Counted from the stretch's first letter, positions 1-5,809 are shown. The stretch: 9,725 nt of DNA from Armatimonadota bacterium (GCA_014381035.1 JACMIS010000413.1:1-9725), one strand, 5' to 3'. The notes: a model not told the origin generated them from the sequence alone. Numbers and translations: made by a program.

Positions 1-2
1 AA

Positions 3-56
3 GGGATCTCGTTTGCCGAACTGCTGACGGTAGCGAGACGACAAGCGATTCCCTAA
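3..56 (+). CDS. Possible 3' end of an upstream gene (partial)
   Basis: Reading from base 3 gives an open frame ending in TAA at 54-56, with the residues GISFAELLTVARRQAIP before the stop. The composition is protein-like, and the stop falls exactly where the non-coding-looking octamer repeat begins, which suits the tail of a gene that starts outside the window. The piece is too short to assign to a family. The frame of the following gene is also open from base 2, but that reading runs through the repeat and has no good start codon, so I prefer this interpretation. Confidence 0.25.
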   Translation, partial: GISFAELLTVARRQAIP

Positions 57-90
57 CAACCCAACAACCCGACAACCCAATCACCCAACC
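54..90. repeat. Degenerate octanucleotide tandem repeat
   Basis: About 4.5 copies of an 8-base unit close to CAACAACC lie head to tail: taacaacc, caacaacc, cgacaacc, caatcacc, then caacc. The array fills most of the gap between the possible upstream stop (54-56) and the GTG at 107. It is C/A-rich on this strand and lacks G almost entirely. Function is unknown; it could be an unstructured leader, a slippage-prone spacer or a protein-binding array. Confidence 0.6.
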
Positions 91-95
91 CGCGA

Positions 96-101
96 TACAA
101 T
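96..101 (+). promoter_or_regulatory. Candidate -10 box for a leaderless transcript of the HTH/J-like gene
   Basis: TACAAT lies five bases before the GTG start at 107, so transcription would begin at or next to the start codon. No Shine-Dalgarno-like sequence precedes the GTG, which suits a leaderless message. A convincing -35 box is not visible, because the octamer repeat occupies that region. This rests on sequence pattern only. Confidence 0.35.
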
Positions 102-106
102 ATTTC

Positions 107-859
107 GTGACTGAAACCGTATCCGAAGAAAATGCCCGCCGCAGGCGCGGGCGAAAACCTGCCGATGCCGGGGAGCGTCGGCGCAAGGTGCAAGCCGCGC
201 TGACCGATCTGCAGGAATCGCGCACACCGTTCTCGATGGGCGATGTCGCGGAGCGTGCCGGGATCAGCCGCGCGACATTGTACCGGGATGCCTCGCTACG
301 CGACCTCGTCGGCAACATCGGCGACGGCCCCGCCAACCGCCCGATCAGTTTTCACGACTATGAGAAGCAGAAATCCGAGCGGGACAGACTTGCCGTCGAG
401 CGCAGGGCGTTGCGTCGCCAGCTGCGCGAACATGAGGAGACCAAGAGCGGTCTGGAACGCGAGATCGAAAAGCTAAAAGCGAAAATCGAAATCTACGTTT
501 CGTACTTCGCCAAAAACGCGGCGGAGGACACCGATTCCTTGCGCAAGGAGGCATTCGCCGAAGGGTTCGCGCAGGGAGTGCGCACCGCGATGGGGCAACG
601 GGGGGGGAGTGGTGCGAACGGCGCGAAACGTCCCGGCGTGGGCATCGGTATGATGGGGAACGCCCCGACCAGTCTCGCCGCGGTGGCGGCGAAACTGCCC
701 AAGCCCGCTCTACAGACAGCGCGAAAGAACCTCGCCCGCGTTTTGCATCCGGATCTGTTCGCGGGGGAGGACGCCGCTACGGCGGCACTCGCGACGGAAC
801 TATTGAAGCAATTGAACTCGCTGATCGCGGAAAGTGAAAAACGCACGGGCGGTGCGTGA
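107..859 (+). CDS. HTH DNA-binding protein with coiled coil and J-like C-terminus
   Basis: This is a 250-residue protein with a GTG start. The N-terminus is very basic (RRRRGRK at about 11-17). Residues 44-66 (MGDVAERAGISRATLYRD...) form a helix-turn-helix like the N-terminal domains of TetR-type regulators and of small accessory proteins of some mobile elements. Residues 85-130 are a strongly charged predicted coiled coil. A flexible Gly-rich stretch at 163-185 contains a run of eight Gs in the DNA. The C-terminus (about 202-243) has helix, HPD at 214-216, then a helix with LLKQLNSLI, which resembles helix II, the HPD loop and helix III of a J domain. No helix I is evident, so an actual Hsp70 contact is speculative. 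It stands alone, 87 bases before tatB. The role is probably DNA binding; the target is unknown. Confidence 0.8.
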   Translation: MTETVSEENARRRRGRKPADAGERRRKVQAALTDLQESRTPFSMGDVAERAGISRATLYRDASLRDLVGNIGDGPANRPISFHDYEKQKSERDRLAVERRALRRQLREHEETKSGLEREIEKLKAKIEIYVSYFAKNAAEDTDSLRKEAFAEGFAQGVRTAMGQRGGSGANGAKRPGVGIGMMGNAPTSLAAVAAKLPKPALQTARKNLARVLHPDLFAGEDAATAALATELLKQLNSLIAESEKRTGGA

Positions 860-867
860 ACTTGTTT

Positions 868-894
868 CGCGCATTGCGCGTAGTACGATATAAT
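868..894 (+). promoter_or_regulatory. Candidate tat-secG operon promoter with overlapping palindrome
   Basis: A perfect consensus -10 hexamer TATAAT sits at 889-894, about 50 bases before tatB. The -35 is not clear: TTGTTT at 862-867 is 21 bases away, longer than the usual 16-18. Just upstream lies a perfect dyad at 868-880 (CGCGCA, one T, TGCGCG) in the place a regulator would block the -35 region. It is not followed by a T-run, so it is a poor terminator for the gene before it. The -10 is fairly convincing; the operator idea is inference. Confidence 0.45.
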
Positions 895-946
895 ATGCCC
901 GGTATGCCGGTGGTGGCGCGGAAGACGCACGGGCTGGATTGAAATT

Positions 947-1414
947 ATGTTTAATTTAGGTACAACCGAAATTGTTATCATCCTCGTGGTCGCATTGCTG
1001 CTTCTGGGACCGCAACAGTTGCCCGAAATCGGCAAACAGATCGGGAAGTTCTTGCGCGAATTCCGGAGCATGACGGGCGATGTGCAACGTGCTCTCGACA
1101 TTGACGGGCATCACGATTACGACCGGAGCCACAACCGGGGGAGTTCGTTCGAGTACGGCTATAACGACAAAACGGGTTACGGTGTCGAACACGACGACGA
1201 ACCGGAAACGAAGGCGTTCGCCTATTCTGCGCCGACACACGGCACGCCGATTGCGGCGATAGGCGGCACCGAAAATACGGTCCTGTCCAACGATCCGATG
1301 GACGAGTCCGACAAAGATACCGAGCCGGTGAAAACAACACCGGGGGCACGGGTGTATAATGATCCGGTGGCGATGGAAACTATCAAAGTCACACCATCGT
1401 CCGCCGTGGTTTGA
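947..1414 (+). CDS. tatB: Sec-independent translocase subunit, TatB-like
   Basis: This is a 155-residue inner-membrane protein of the TatA/B family, part of the twin-arginine pathway for folded proteins. Residues 1-8 (MFNLGTTE) include the glutamate at position 8 typical of TatB. A single hydrophobic helix spans about 8-20, followed by the Gly-Pro hinge at 21-22 and an amphipathic helix at about 23-50 ([15 protein letters not shown]). The hinge reads LLGP as in TatB rather than the LFG of TatA. The tail, from about 51, is long, acidic and His/Tyr-rich and shows no recognisable domain. The start is ATG at 947 with only a weak ribosome site. It ends 17 bases before tatA. tatC is not in the window. 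The family is certain; TatB against a second TatA paralogue is less sure. Confidence 0.8.
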   Translation: MFNLGTTEIVIILVVALLLLGPQQLPEIGKQIGKFLREFRSMTGDVQRALDIDGHHDYDRSHNRGSSFEYGYNDKTGYGVEHDDEPETKAFAYSAPTHGTPIAAIGGTENTVLSNDPMDESDKDTEPVKTTPGARVYNDPVAMETIKVTPSSAVV

Positions 1415-1431
1415 AGGAGCGAAATTTAACT

Positions 1432-1659
1432 ATGTTACCGACATTTGCTTACATTGGTACGAACGAACTGCTGATCGTTGGCGCAATCGTTCTTGTTCTG
1501 TTCGGCGGTTCCAAACTGCCGCAACTCGCTAAAGGTCTCGGCGAAGGCATTCGCGAGTTCAAGAAAAGCGTCGGTGGTGACAGCGACGGCGACAATACGC
1601 CGCCTCCGGCAACCACGGTTCACCCCACTACCACGGAAACCGCGCCGAGCGCGAAGTAG
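1432..1659 (+). CDS. tatA: Sec-independent translocase subunit TatA
   Basis: This is a 75-residue TatA, the subunit that polymerises to form the twin-arginine translocation pore. One membrane helix (about 12-23) ends in the diagnostic Phe-Gly at 24-25, followed by [21 protein letters not shown], a classic TatA amphipathic helix at about 27-47. A short Asp/Thr/Pro-rich tail completes it. I chose the ATG at 1432 because AAGGAG lies at 1414-1419, 12 bases upstream. A TTG start at 1411 would overlap the tatB stop and add seven residues before the conserved N-terminus. It is in an operon with the TatB-like gene before it and secG 15 bases after it. Confidence 0.9.
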   Translation: MLPTFAYIGTNELLIVGAIVLVLFGGSKLPQLAKGLGEGIREFKKSVGGDSDGDNTPPPATTVHPTTTETAPSAK

Positions 1660-1674
1660 AGAAGGGGGACTCAC

Positions 1675-1923
1675 GTGCAGATTTTTATTACTATCTTCAC
1701 CGGGATCGTCGTGCTGATCAGCGCGGTTCTGATCGTTCTGGTGATGCTACAAACCCCGCGTAACGAGGGGTTCAGTGGCGGTGCCACCTCGGTCTCGGGC
1801 GGAAACTTCCGCGGCAAGGCGGGTATGGACGAAGTACTTTCGAACTACACGCGCACGATTGCCTTCGGCTGGTTCGCTTCGGCGTTCATTCTCGCCGTTC
1901 TGAACGAATTCAACAGCCGATAA
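1675..1923 (+). CDS. secG: Protein-export membrane protein SecG
   Basis: This is an 82-residue SecG, the auxiliary subunit of the SecYEG channel that helps SecA-driven export. It has two membrane helices (about 3-25 and 61-78) joined by the family's characteristic loop. That loop contains MLQTPRNEGFSGG at about 24-36, a Gly/Ser-rich stretch and the conserved acidic residue and Thr before helix 2 (DEVLSNYTR). The start is GTG at 1675, supported by an A/G-rich ribosome site (AGAAGGGGG) at 1659-1667. Length matches the family. It is the last gene of the export operon; the hairpin at 1944-1982 follows. Confidence 0.93.
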   Translation: MQIFITIFTGIVVLISAVLIVLVMLQTPRNEGFSGGATSVSGGNFRGKAGMDEVLSNYTRTIAFGWFASAFILAVLNEFNSR

Positions 1924-1943
1924 GGCGCGCCACCCACGCAACC

Positions 1944-1982
1944 GAAACAGCCCGTGCAACGAATACGTTGACGGACTGTTTC
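1944..1982 (+). terminator. Hairpin ending the tat-secG operon
   Basis: Twenty bases after the secG stop, GAAACAGCCCGTGCAACG (1944-1961) pairs with 1966-1982 around an AATA loop. The arms match except for one C/A mismatch (1951/1975) and one bulged G (1956). The outer stem ends in CTGTTTC, so the U-tract is short and partly in the stem. It is placed and shaped as a terminator, though weaker than a canonical one. Confidence 0.6.
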
Positions 1983-2308
1983 TATAGTGGAACCGGCTAT
2001 GTTACCGGTCGTCTTTTCACCAGCCGCCGCGCCATCGACAAAAACGACTCACTGCTCGGGTCGGGTTGTGCTGTCGCCGATAATACTCCGTAAAAAACTG
2101 CTATCCCAAACAAATACCACAAAACCACCATTTCTCTACCTCCTCGTCTACGAGAGGTCTGAGCGACCGTCGCTCATGGAACCGGTTCGTTCGCCACGTT
2201 TCTTTGTGCCGCGCTTCCTTAAACCTGTGCTTTTTTAGACCTACCCAAGTATACCGTACATGAAACGATTCTAGCAAAATATTTTTCGGCAGTATTTTCG
2301 CGGGCGGA
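1983..2308. other. Convergent intergenic spacer without a recognisable gene
   Basis: This stretch of 326 bases lies between the 3' ends of secG (+) and lexA (-). An 83-codon open frame at 1987-2238 has no ribosome site and no family resemblance, so I do not call it. Two adjacent palindromes stand out: TGAGCGAC-C-GTCGCTCA at 2160-2176 (8-bp arms) and GAACCGGTTC at 2179-2188. A T6 run at 2231-2236 is not preceded by a clear stem. Near the lexA stop the sequence is AT-rich, with a weak 6-bp A/T stem at 2276-2298. I see no strong terminator for lexA. Confidence 0.5.
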
Positions 2309-2968
2309 TCAATAGCGTCTGAGCAGTCCGATAACACGCCCGACGATCTCCGGGAGCCTCGCGGGATCGGTCGCGCTGTCCTCGTTGATCGGCGCATGGC
2401 GTCGCACCGAAAGATCGTTGTGCATCACGTACACGGCAAGTTCGCCGCGCAATACCGAACGTTGCGGGCGGACAACGAGTAGGTCACCGGGAACAATCGG
2501 CTCCTCGACAACGCCGCTGGCACCGACCCGAATCACAAAGCCGTCGGTGGTCGCCGTCGCCGCCAACTCTTCGGGAATGGGGACATAACGCTCGATCAGT
2601 GCTTCCGTGGTCTCGAACTTCCCGCCCGTGACCCCCGTGCCCGCGACACTGTAGCCCCGCAGCAGCGGCAGGCTCAGCACGGTCTCGACATTCATGTTAC
2701 TGGCGACCATGGGGAAGGAATCTGAGGAAGGAGGCATCGGCGCATGACGCGGATCAACCCCTACCACACGCAGGGATCGGGAGGAGCGGTCGCGCGTGAT
2801 AAACCCTTTGCGAACCAGCGCGTCGAGGTGCACCGTGACGCCGCGCAGACTGCCGATCCCGAACGCGTCGCCGATTTCACGAATGGTCGGCGGATAGCTG
2901 TTCTCTTTCTGATAGTCAATGATATGCTCTAAAACCTTGCGTTGTTTTTCGGTTAAACCTTTTGCCAT
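2309..2968 (-). CDS. lexA: LexA-family repressor lacking the autocleavage dyad
   Basis: This is a 219-residue protein with LexA architecture. The winged HTH (about 5-69) opens TEKQRKVLEHIIDYQ, followed by SYPPTIREIGDAFGI and HLDALVRKGFITRD, as in the DNA-binding domain of the SOS repressor. A linker leads to a C-terminal S24-type fold, in which RGYSVAGTG (104-112) holds an Ala-Gly pair (109-110) at the cleavage site. Aligned without gaps to the usual RVKGDSM...GD, this protein reads RVGASGV...GD, placing Gly152 at the nucleophile serine; Ser151 is one residue off. The lysine of the usual VKR motif is Arg189 (SVRR). Self-cleavage is therefore probably lost, and the protein may be a stable repressor. 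ATG at 2968 is chosen because homology starts there; upstream codons are not LexA-like. It overlaps the exported-protein gene by 16 bases. Confidence 0.85.
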   Translation of the reverse strand: MAKGLTEKQRKVLEHIIDYQKENSYPPTIREIGDAFGIGSLRGVTVHLDALVRKGFITRDRSSRSLRVVGVDPRHAPMPPSSDSFPMVASNMNVETVLSLPLLRGYSVAGTGVTGGKFETTEALIERYVPIPEELAATATTDGFVIRVGASGVVEEPIVPGDLLVVRPQRSVLRGELAVYVMHNDLSVRRHAPINEDSATDPARLPEIVGRVIGLLRRY

Positions 2969-4275
2969 TGTAAGGTGCGCTTTCCTATCTGCCCGGCTTG
3001 AAATCTGATAACAAACAAGCATAGCAAAAAACGTTCCAAACACGACGGCTGGATGTACACCGCGAAAATAGTTCGGATGGGGGTTTGCGATGGTTTGTTA
3101 TCGGACGTCGGCGACAATATGGTTAGCCGTGCGGAGCCATCGGCATCTTCGCACAGAACCATCAGCTTTGTCACGGGCGGGCTGGTTCCGGCGTCGGAGA
3201 CCGTTGCTACGGCGATGATCTTTTTGCCCATCGGCGGGCTTTCCCAGACACTCATCCAGCGGGCTACGTCGGCATGCCAGAGCGAAAGGACGACGCGTCC
3301 CTCCGGATTGTCCGTGCCTTCGTCCGCGCCGGTGTTCCGTGCCGTGACGAGAAAAGGCAGGGCGCGGTCGGGAACGCGCCACGCGGCGATGATCCCCGGC
3401 GCGAACTCGTCCTCGGTGTCGGGCGGCGCGGACTTGCTACGCAGACCGGCGAACGCGACCGGACTGTTCGCGCCGGAGCCGAGCGCGGCGACGATCTGCT
3501 TGCGGTCCCCGGCGAACTCACCGACGCACGCCGCGGACGCGGGAGGAACGCGCGGCGTGACGGGAACGATCCTGGTTTCGGTGAACGCCGTCGCCGGGGC
3601 ATCGGGCTTCGGTGCGTATTCCGCTACCACGAGACGCCGCGTGCGCAGGGCGAGTACACGGGGGGATTTGTCGTTGTCGAGCAAGACAAGCGGGAAAAAC
3701 GGGCTGTCCTGTTCCGAGGAAACTACCAGTGCTTTCTGTCCCGATTCCTCGAATGAAAAGACCCATTGCGCTTCACCCGTCTCGGCGTGCCGGGAAACAA
3801 GCACCGTCCGTTCCTTGCCTGGAATAGCCACTGCCGATACGACAGGGATAGACGCGCTATCGCCGGTATTTATTTTTACGCCCGAATCGCCCGGTGCGGC
3901 GAACCCTGTCGCGGTTCTTGTCCGGGTCCGGACCGACAGCAGGGAGAAATCGCTGATCCGTGTTTTGGGATCACGTCTCCCTTCCACACTGACCAGAAGC
4001 GAGCCGACCGACGTAAACGCCAGTACCGGGTCGATCCCCAGCAAGTGCGTCGATTCCCGTTTCAGATAGAGCGGTTCTAACCCCTTCGGTATCGGTGCGT
4101 CCGGAGACCCGGCCGGTCCCATCCACACACCGAAGGAGCCGGCAGGGGCGGCGGGGCGTGCCGCCGCCGATAGCGGCGGCGGCTCCGGTAGGTCGTCCTG
4201 TGCCCGCGCAACCACGCCACTGAGCAGAAGCAGACCGAGCACCGCGAAAGCGGGCGCGATAGCCGCTTTTTTCAT
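2953..4275 (-). CDS. Exported protein of unknown function
   Basis: This is a 440-residue protein I do not recognise. Residues 1-25 are a clear signal peptide (MKK, hydrophobic 6-22, then ARA before QDD), so it is exported. A Pro/Ala-rich stretch (about 29-47) follows. The rest is rich in short beta-strand-like segments (for example VLVSRHAETGEAQWVFSFEE and RVVLSLWHADVARW), which could form a beta-propeller-like fold; this is a guess from pattern. The ATG overlaps the stop of the ABC-2 permease (ATGA at 4275-4272), so translation is probably coupled. The last 40 or so residues (from about 400) are unlike the rest and coincide with the presumed lexA control region, suggesting a late extension of the reading frame. 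It runs 16 bases into lexA. Confidence 0.75.
   Translation of the reverse strand: MKKAAIAPAFAVLGLLLLSGVVARAQDDLPEPPPLSAAARPAAPAGSFGVWMGPAGSPDAPIPKGLEPLYLKRESTHLLGIDPVLAFTSVGSLLVSVEGRRDPKTRISDFSLLSVRTRTRTATGFAAPGDSGVKINTGDSASIPVVSAVAIPGKERTVLVSRHAETGEAQWVFSFEESGQKALVVSSEQDSPFFPLVLLDNDKSPRVLALRTRRLVVAEYAPKPDAPATAFTETRIVPVTPRVPPASAACVGEFAGDRKQIVAALGSGANSPVAFAGLRSKSAPPDTEDEFAPGIIAAWRVPDRALPFLVTARNTGADEGTDNPEGRVVLSLWHADVARWMSVWESPPMGKKIIAVATVSDAGTSPPVTKLMVLCEDADGSARLTILSPTSDNKPSQTPIRTIFAVYIQPSCLERFLLCLFVIRFQAGQIGKRTLQWQKV
3007..3102 (-). promoter_or_regulatory. Candidate lexA promoter and inverted-repeat operator pair
   Basis: Just upstream of lexA, inside the 3' end of the preceding gene, the minus strand carries an extended -10, TGC-TATGCT (3026-3018), about 50 bases before the start codon. 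No good -35 is visible. A perfect 10-bp inverted repeat flanks it: GATAACAAAC at 3007-3016, which would overlap the transcription start, and GTTTGTTATC at 3093-3102. The second site is directly preceded by a near copy in the same orientation (GGTTTGCGAT next to GGTTTGTTAT). Paired sites around a promoter suggest an operator, perhaps for autoregulation; this is inference. Confidence 0.35.
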
Positions 4276-5096
4276 ACGTCGCGCCTTCCTAATATTACGG
4301 CACCGGTACTGAACACCACTGCGATGAAAAATACCAGGTACCACAGATCCGCCGGAAGGGCGGCGATGTCTTTGAACGGCGAACGGTCGCCGACACTGGC
4401 GTCGCCGAACGACGGGAGCGCGCCCAATCCTTTCGACACCCAGCGCGACATTCGCCCGAGCGGGAACAGATAGCCAGCAACCGTTGACAAAGTGCCGAGC
4501 ACTTGCACATCGAGCCTCTGGTTCAAAACGTAGAAAATCCCTTCCGACCATCCGACTCCTGCCGTGATGATCGAAAGCCCCGCCGCGAGCCCGAATCCGG
4601 CGAACGACGAGTAGGTCAACCCGACCGAAACAAAGATCGCCGGGTAAAAGAGCAGGTACGGGACGGCGTCCCACACGGCGCGGTGCGATGTGTCCGGGGA
4701 GCGAAACGTCGCGACCGCCCAGATGACGGCGCACCAGACCATCAGGTTGAGGACGCAGAAGCCGAACAGTCCGAGCCATTTTCCCGCGTACACGGAGAAT
4801 CGGCTGATCGGTTTCGGCAGGATCGAGGACAGCAAGCCGCGTTCGAGTTCGGCGGAGATCGCTCCGGCAGACAGCGCGATGGCGAGGGTGGATACGAAAA
4901 ATTTGACGATGTCTACGGAAAGAAAGGTGTACAGAGACGAGACGATAAGGTTGGCTTCGGCAGGCGGGAGCAGTTTGAGCCGCCCGGTGATCGGGATGAA
5001 CGCGGGAATAATCAGTAGCACCGCGACCAGAAGCGTCATGAACGGAGCACGGCGGCGAAGCGTTTCCTTCAGTGTCAGCGCGGCGATTGTAAGCAT
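4272..5096 (-). CDS. ABC-2 type transporter permease
   Basis: This is a 274-residue polytopic inner-membrane protein with about six membrane segments (near 20-37, 66-83, 108-130, 146-162, 167-185 and 251-270). The family signature is visible: after the second segment, ISAELERGLLSSILPKPISR (80-99), then GKWLGL, matches the conserved E..-G-..-kP-.sR...GK block of ABC-2 permeases. The C-terminus ends in RRDV, as in many members. Such proteins move lipids, polysaccharides or drugs, or are multicopper-enzyme maturation (NosY-like) permeases; the substrate cannot be told. No ATPase gene adjoins it here, so the partner must be encoded elsewhere. It is the first gene of the minus-strand unit and overlaps the exported-protein gene by ATGA. 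Confidence 0.85.
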   Translation of the reverse strand: MLTIAALTLKETLRRRAPFMTLLVAVLLIIPAFIPITGRLKLLPPAEANLIVSSLYTFLSVDIVKFFVSTLAIALSAGAISAELERGLLSSILPKPISRFSVYAGKWLGLFGFCVLNLMVWCAVIWAVATFRSPDTSHRAVWDAVPYLLFYPAIFVSVGLTYSSFAGFGLAAGLSIITAGVGWSEGIFYVLNQRLDVQVLGTLSTVAGYLFPLGRMSRWVSKGLGALPSFGDASVGDRSPFKDIAALPADLWYLVFFIAVVFSTGAVILGRRDV

Positions 5097-5103
5097 CGCG
5101 GCT

Positions 5104-5109
5104 ATTGTA
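5104..5109 (-). promoter_or_regulatory. Candidate -10 box for the ABC-2 permease unit
   Basis: On the minus strand TACAAT is followed by seven bases (AGCCGCG) and then the ATG at 5096. Transcription would begin at or next to the start codon, and no ribosome site is present, which again suits a leaderless message. The -35 region shows no good match. The arrangement parallels that at 96-107. Confidence 0.35.
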
Positions 5110-5140
5110 CGCTAACCATGAGTCGTTTACTACCGGGTTG

Positions 5141-5182
5141 GTGCTTTCTTTTTGGTCGGGTACCCGACAAAAAAGAAAGCAC
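5141..5182. repeat. Near-perfect 42-bp palindrome between divergent genes
   Basis: The 21-base arms (5141-5161 and 5162-5182) are complementary at 20 positions and meet at a central GGTACC with no spacer. From outside in, the arm reads GTGCTTTC, a T-run, then GTCGGGT; the sole mismatch is at 5154/5169. Each strand has its T-run 5' of the GC core and its A-run 3', the reverse of a rho-independent terminator. It lies 45 bases upstream of the permease start and 118 upstream of the VOC gene. Candidates are an operator, a REP-like or MITE-like element, or a cruciform site. Confidence 0.85.
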
Positions 5183-5299
5183 TCAAATTGAAGAAAAGAA
5201 GGAAGATTGCCGCTACAGAGGGAAATGGCGGTTTGATTCCCGGCAGGTAGATAGGGGATGCTTGCCACAACGGCACGGTTTTTGTAAGAAGAGGAAGAT

Positions 5300-5755
5300 A
5301 TGCAGATTAATCATGCCAACATCGTCACGGCGAACATCGAACGAAGCCTTGCGTTCTACGAAGGGATTCTCGGTTTACAGCGCGTTTTCGAGCAAGATTT
5401 GACCGGGGAGTGGTTCGACGAACTAACAAACCTGAATAAAGCCGTGGCGAAGTGCGTTTTTCTCTCGGGCGAGAAGGGTGGCACCCGTCTCGAACTCTTA
5501 CAATATACCAAGCCGGTCGGCGGCATGGTTCCCAACAACACACTGGCGAACACCCAGGGGTTGCGGCACATCGCCTTCGAAGTCAAAAAACTGGACGACC
5601 TGTTCGAGAAACTGGTGACGGCGGGAGTGCCGGTAAAATCGGAGCCGGTCGAAGTGCCGTTCCCGGTCGTCGGCACCAAAAAGCGGCTGTTCTACGCGGT
5701 AGACCCGGACGGTGTGATTGTCGAATTTGCTGAATACAAGCGCACGAAAGAGTAA
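5300..5755 (+). CDS. VOC (glyoxalase/bleomycin-resistance) superfamily protein
   Basis: This is a 151-residue single-domain metalloprotein of the vicinal-oxygen-chelate fold, the usual size for glyoxalase I or methylmalonyl-CoA epimerase relatives. Two beta-alpha-beta-beta-beta modules are visible. Module 1 is INHANIVTANIERSLAFYEGILGL through LELLQY, and module 2 is GLRHIAFEVKKLDDLFEKL through FYAVDPDGVIVEFAEY. The expected metal ligands are His5, Glu65, His90 and Glu142, all present, so it is probably an active enzyme. The substrate is not determinable. The start is ATG at 5300 with GAGGAAG at 5291-5297. It seems monocistronic: the pilM promoter begins five bases after its stop. Its own promoter, somewhere in 5183-5290, is not clear. 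Confidence 0.88.
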   Translation: MQINHANIVTANIERSLAFYEGILGLQRVFEQDLTGEWFDELTNLNKAVAKCVFLSGEKGGTRLELLQYTKPVGGMVPNNTLANTQGLRHIAFEVKKLDDLFEKLVTAGVPVKSEPVEVPFPVVGTKKRLFYAVDPDGVIVEFAEYKRTKE

Positions 5756-5759
5756 CGAC

Positions 5760-5795
5760 TTGACGTGACCGGAGCGTCGGTGCTAAAATCGCTCC
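5760..5795 (+). promoter_or_regulatory. pilM promoter with a dyad across the -10
   Basis: TTGACG (5760-5765) and TAAAAT (5784-5789) are separated by 18 bases, and TGC immediately before the -10 makes it an extended -10. This is the best sigma70-type promoter in the window. A 6-bp inverted repeat GGAGCG (5771-5776) / CGCTCC (5790-5795) brackets the -10 and could be an operator. Transcription would start near 5796, leaving a leader of about 105 bases before pilM. Confidence 0.65.
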
Positions 5796-5809
5796 ATTCA
5801 ATGTCGTGC

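Noticed and set aside
54..90. Octamer repeat as a CRISPR array
   Set aside because: Units are 8 bases, contiguous and degenerate, with no spacers.
2179..2188. GAACCGGTTC as a Gram-positive-type LexA box
   Set aside because: The spacing between GAAC and GTTC is 2 bases, not the 4 of the CGAAC-N4-GTTCG consensus, and it lies at the 3' end of lexA, far from any promoter.
1987..2238. 83-codon plus-strand open frame in the spacer after secG
   Set aside because: It has no ribosome site, no family resemblance and odd composition, and lies downstream of a probable terminator.
3053..4069. 338-codon plus-strand open frame
   Set aside because: It is antisense to the exported-protein gene; the Ser/Thr/Arg-rich shadow has no motifs, whereas the minus strand has a signal peptide and coupled start.
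5141..5182. Palindrome read as a bidirectional terminator
   Set aside because: The T-runs lie 5' of the core on both strands and the flanking genes point away from it, so neither needs a terminator here.
2953..5268. A single 771-codon minus-strand open frame
   Set aside because: Its first part is Arg-rich and antiparallel in another frame to the clear ABC-2 permease; only the portion from the ATG at 4275, with a signal peptide, looks real.
5118..5402. 94-codon plus-strand open frame across the 42-bp palindrome
   Set aside because: It overlaps the well-supported VOC gene in another frame, and its residues merely translate the palindrome and leader.
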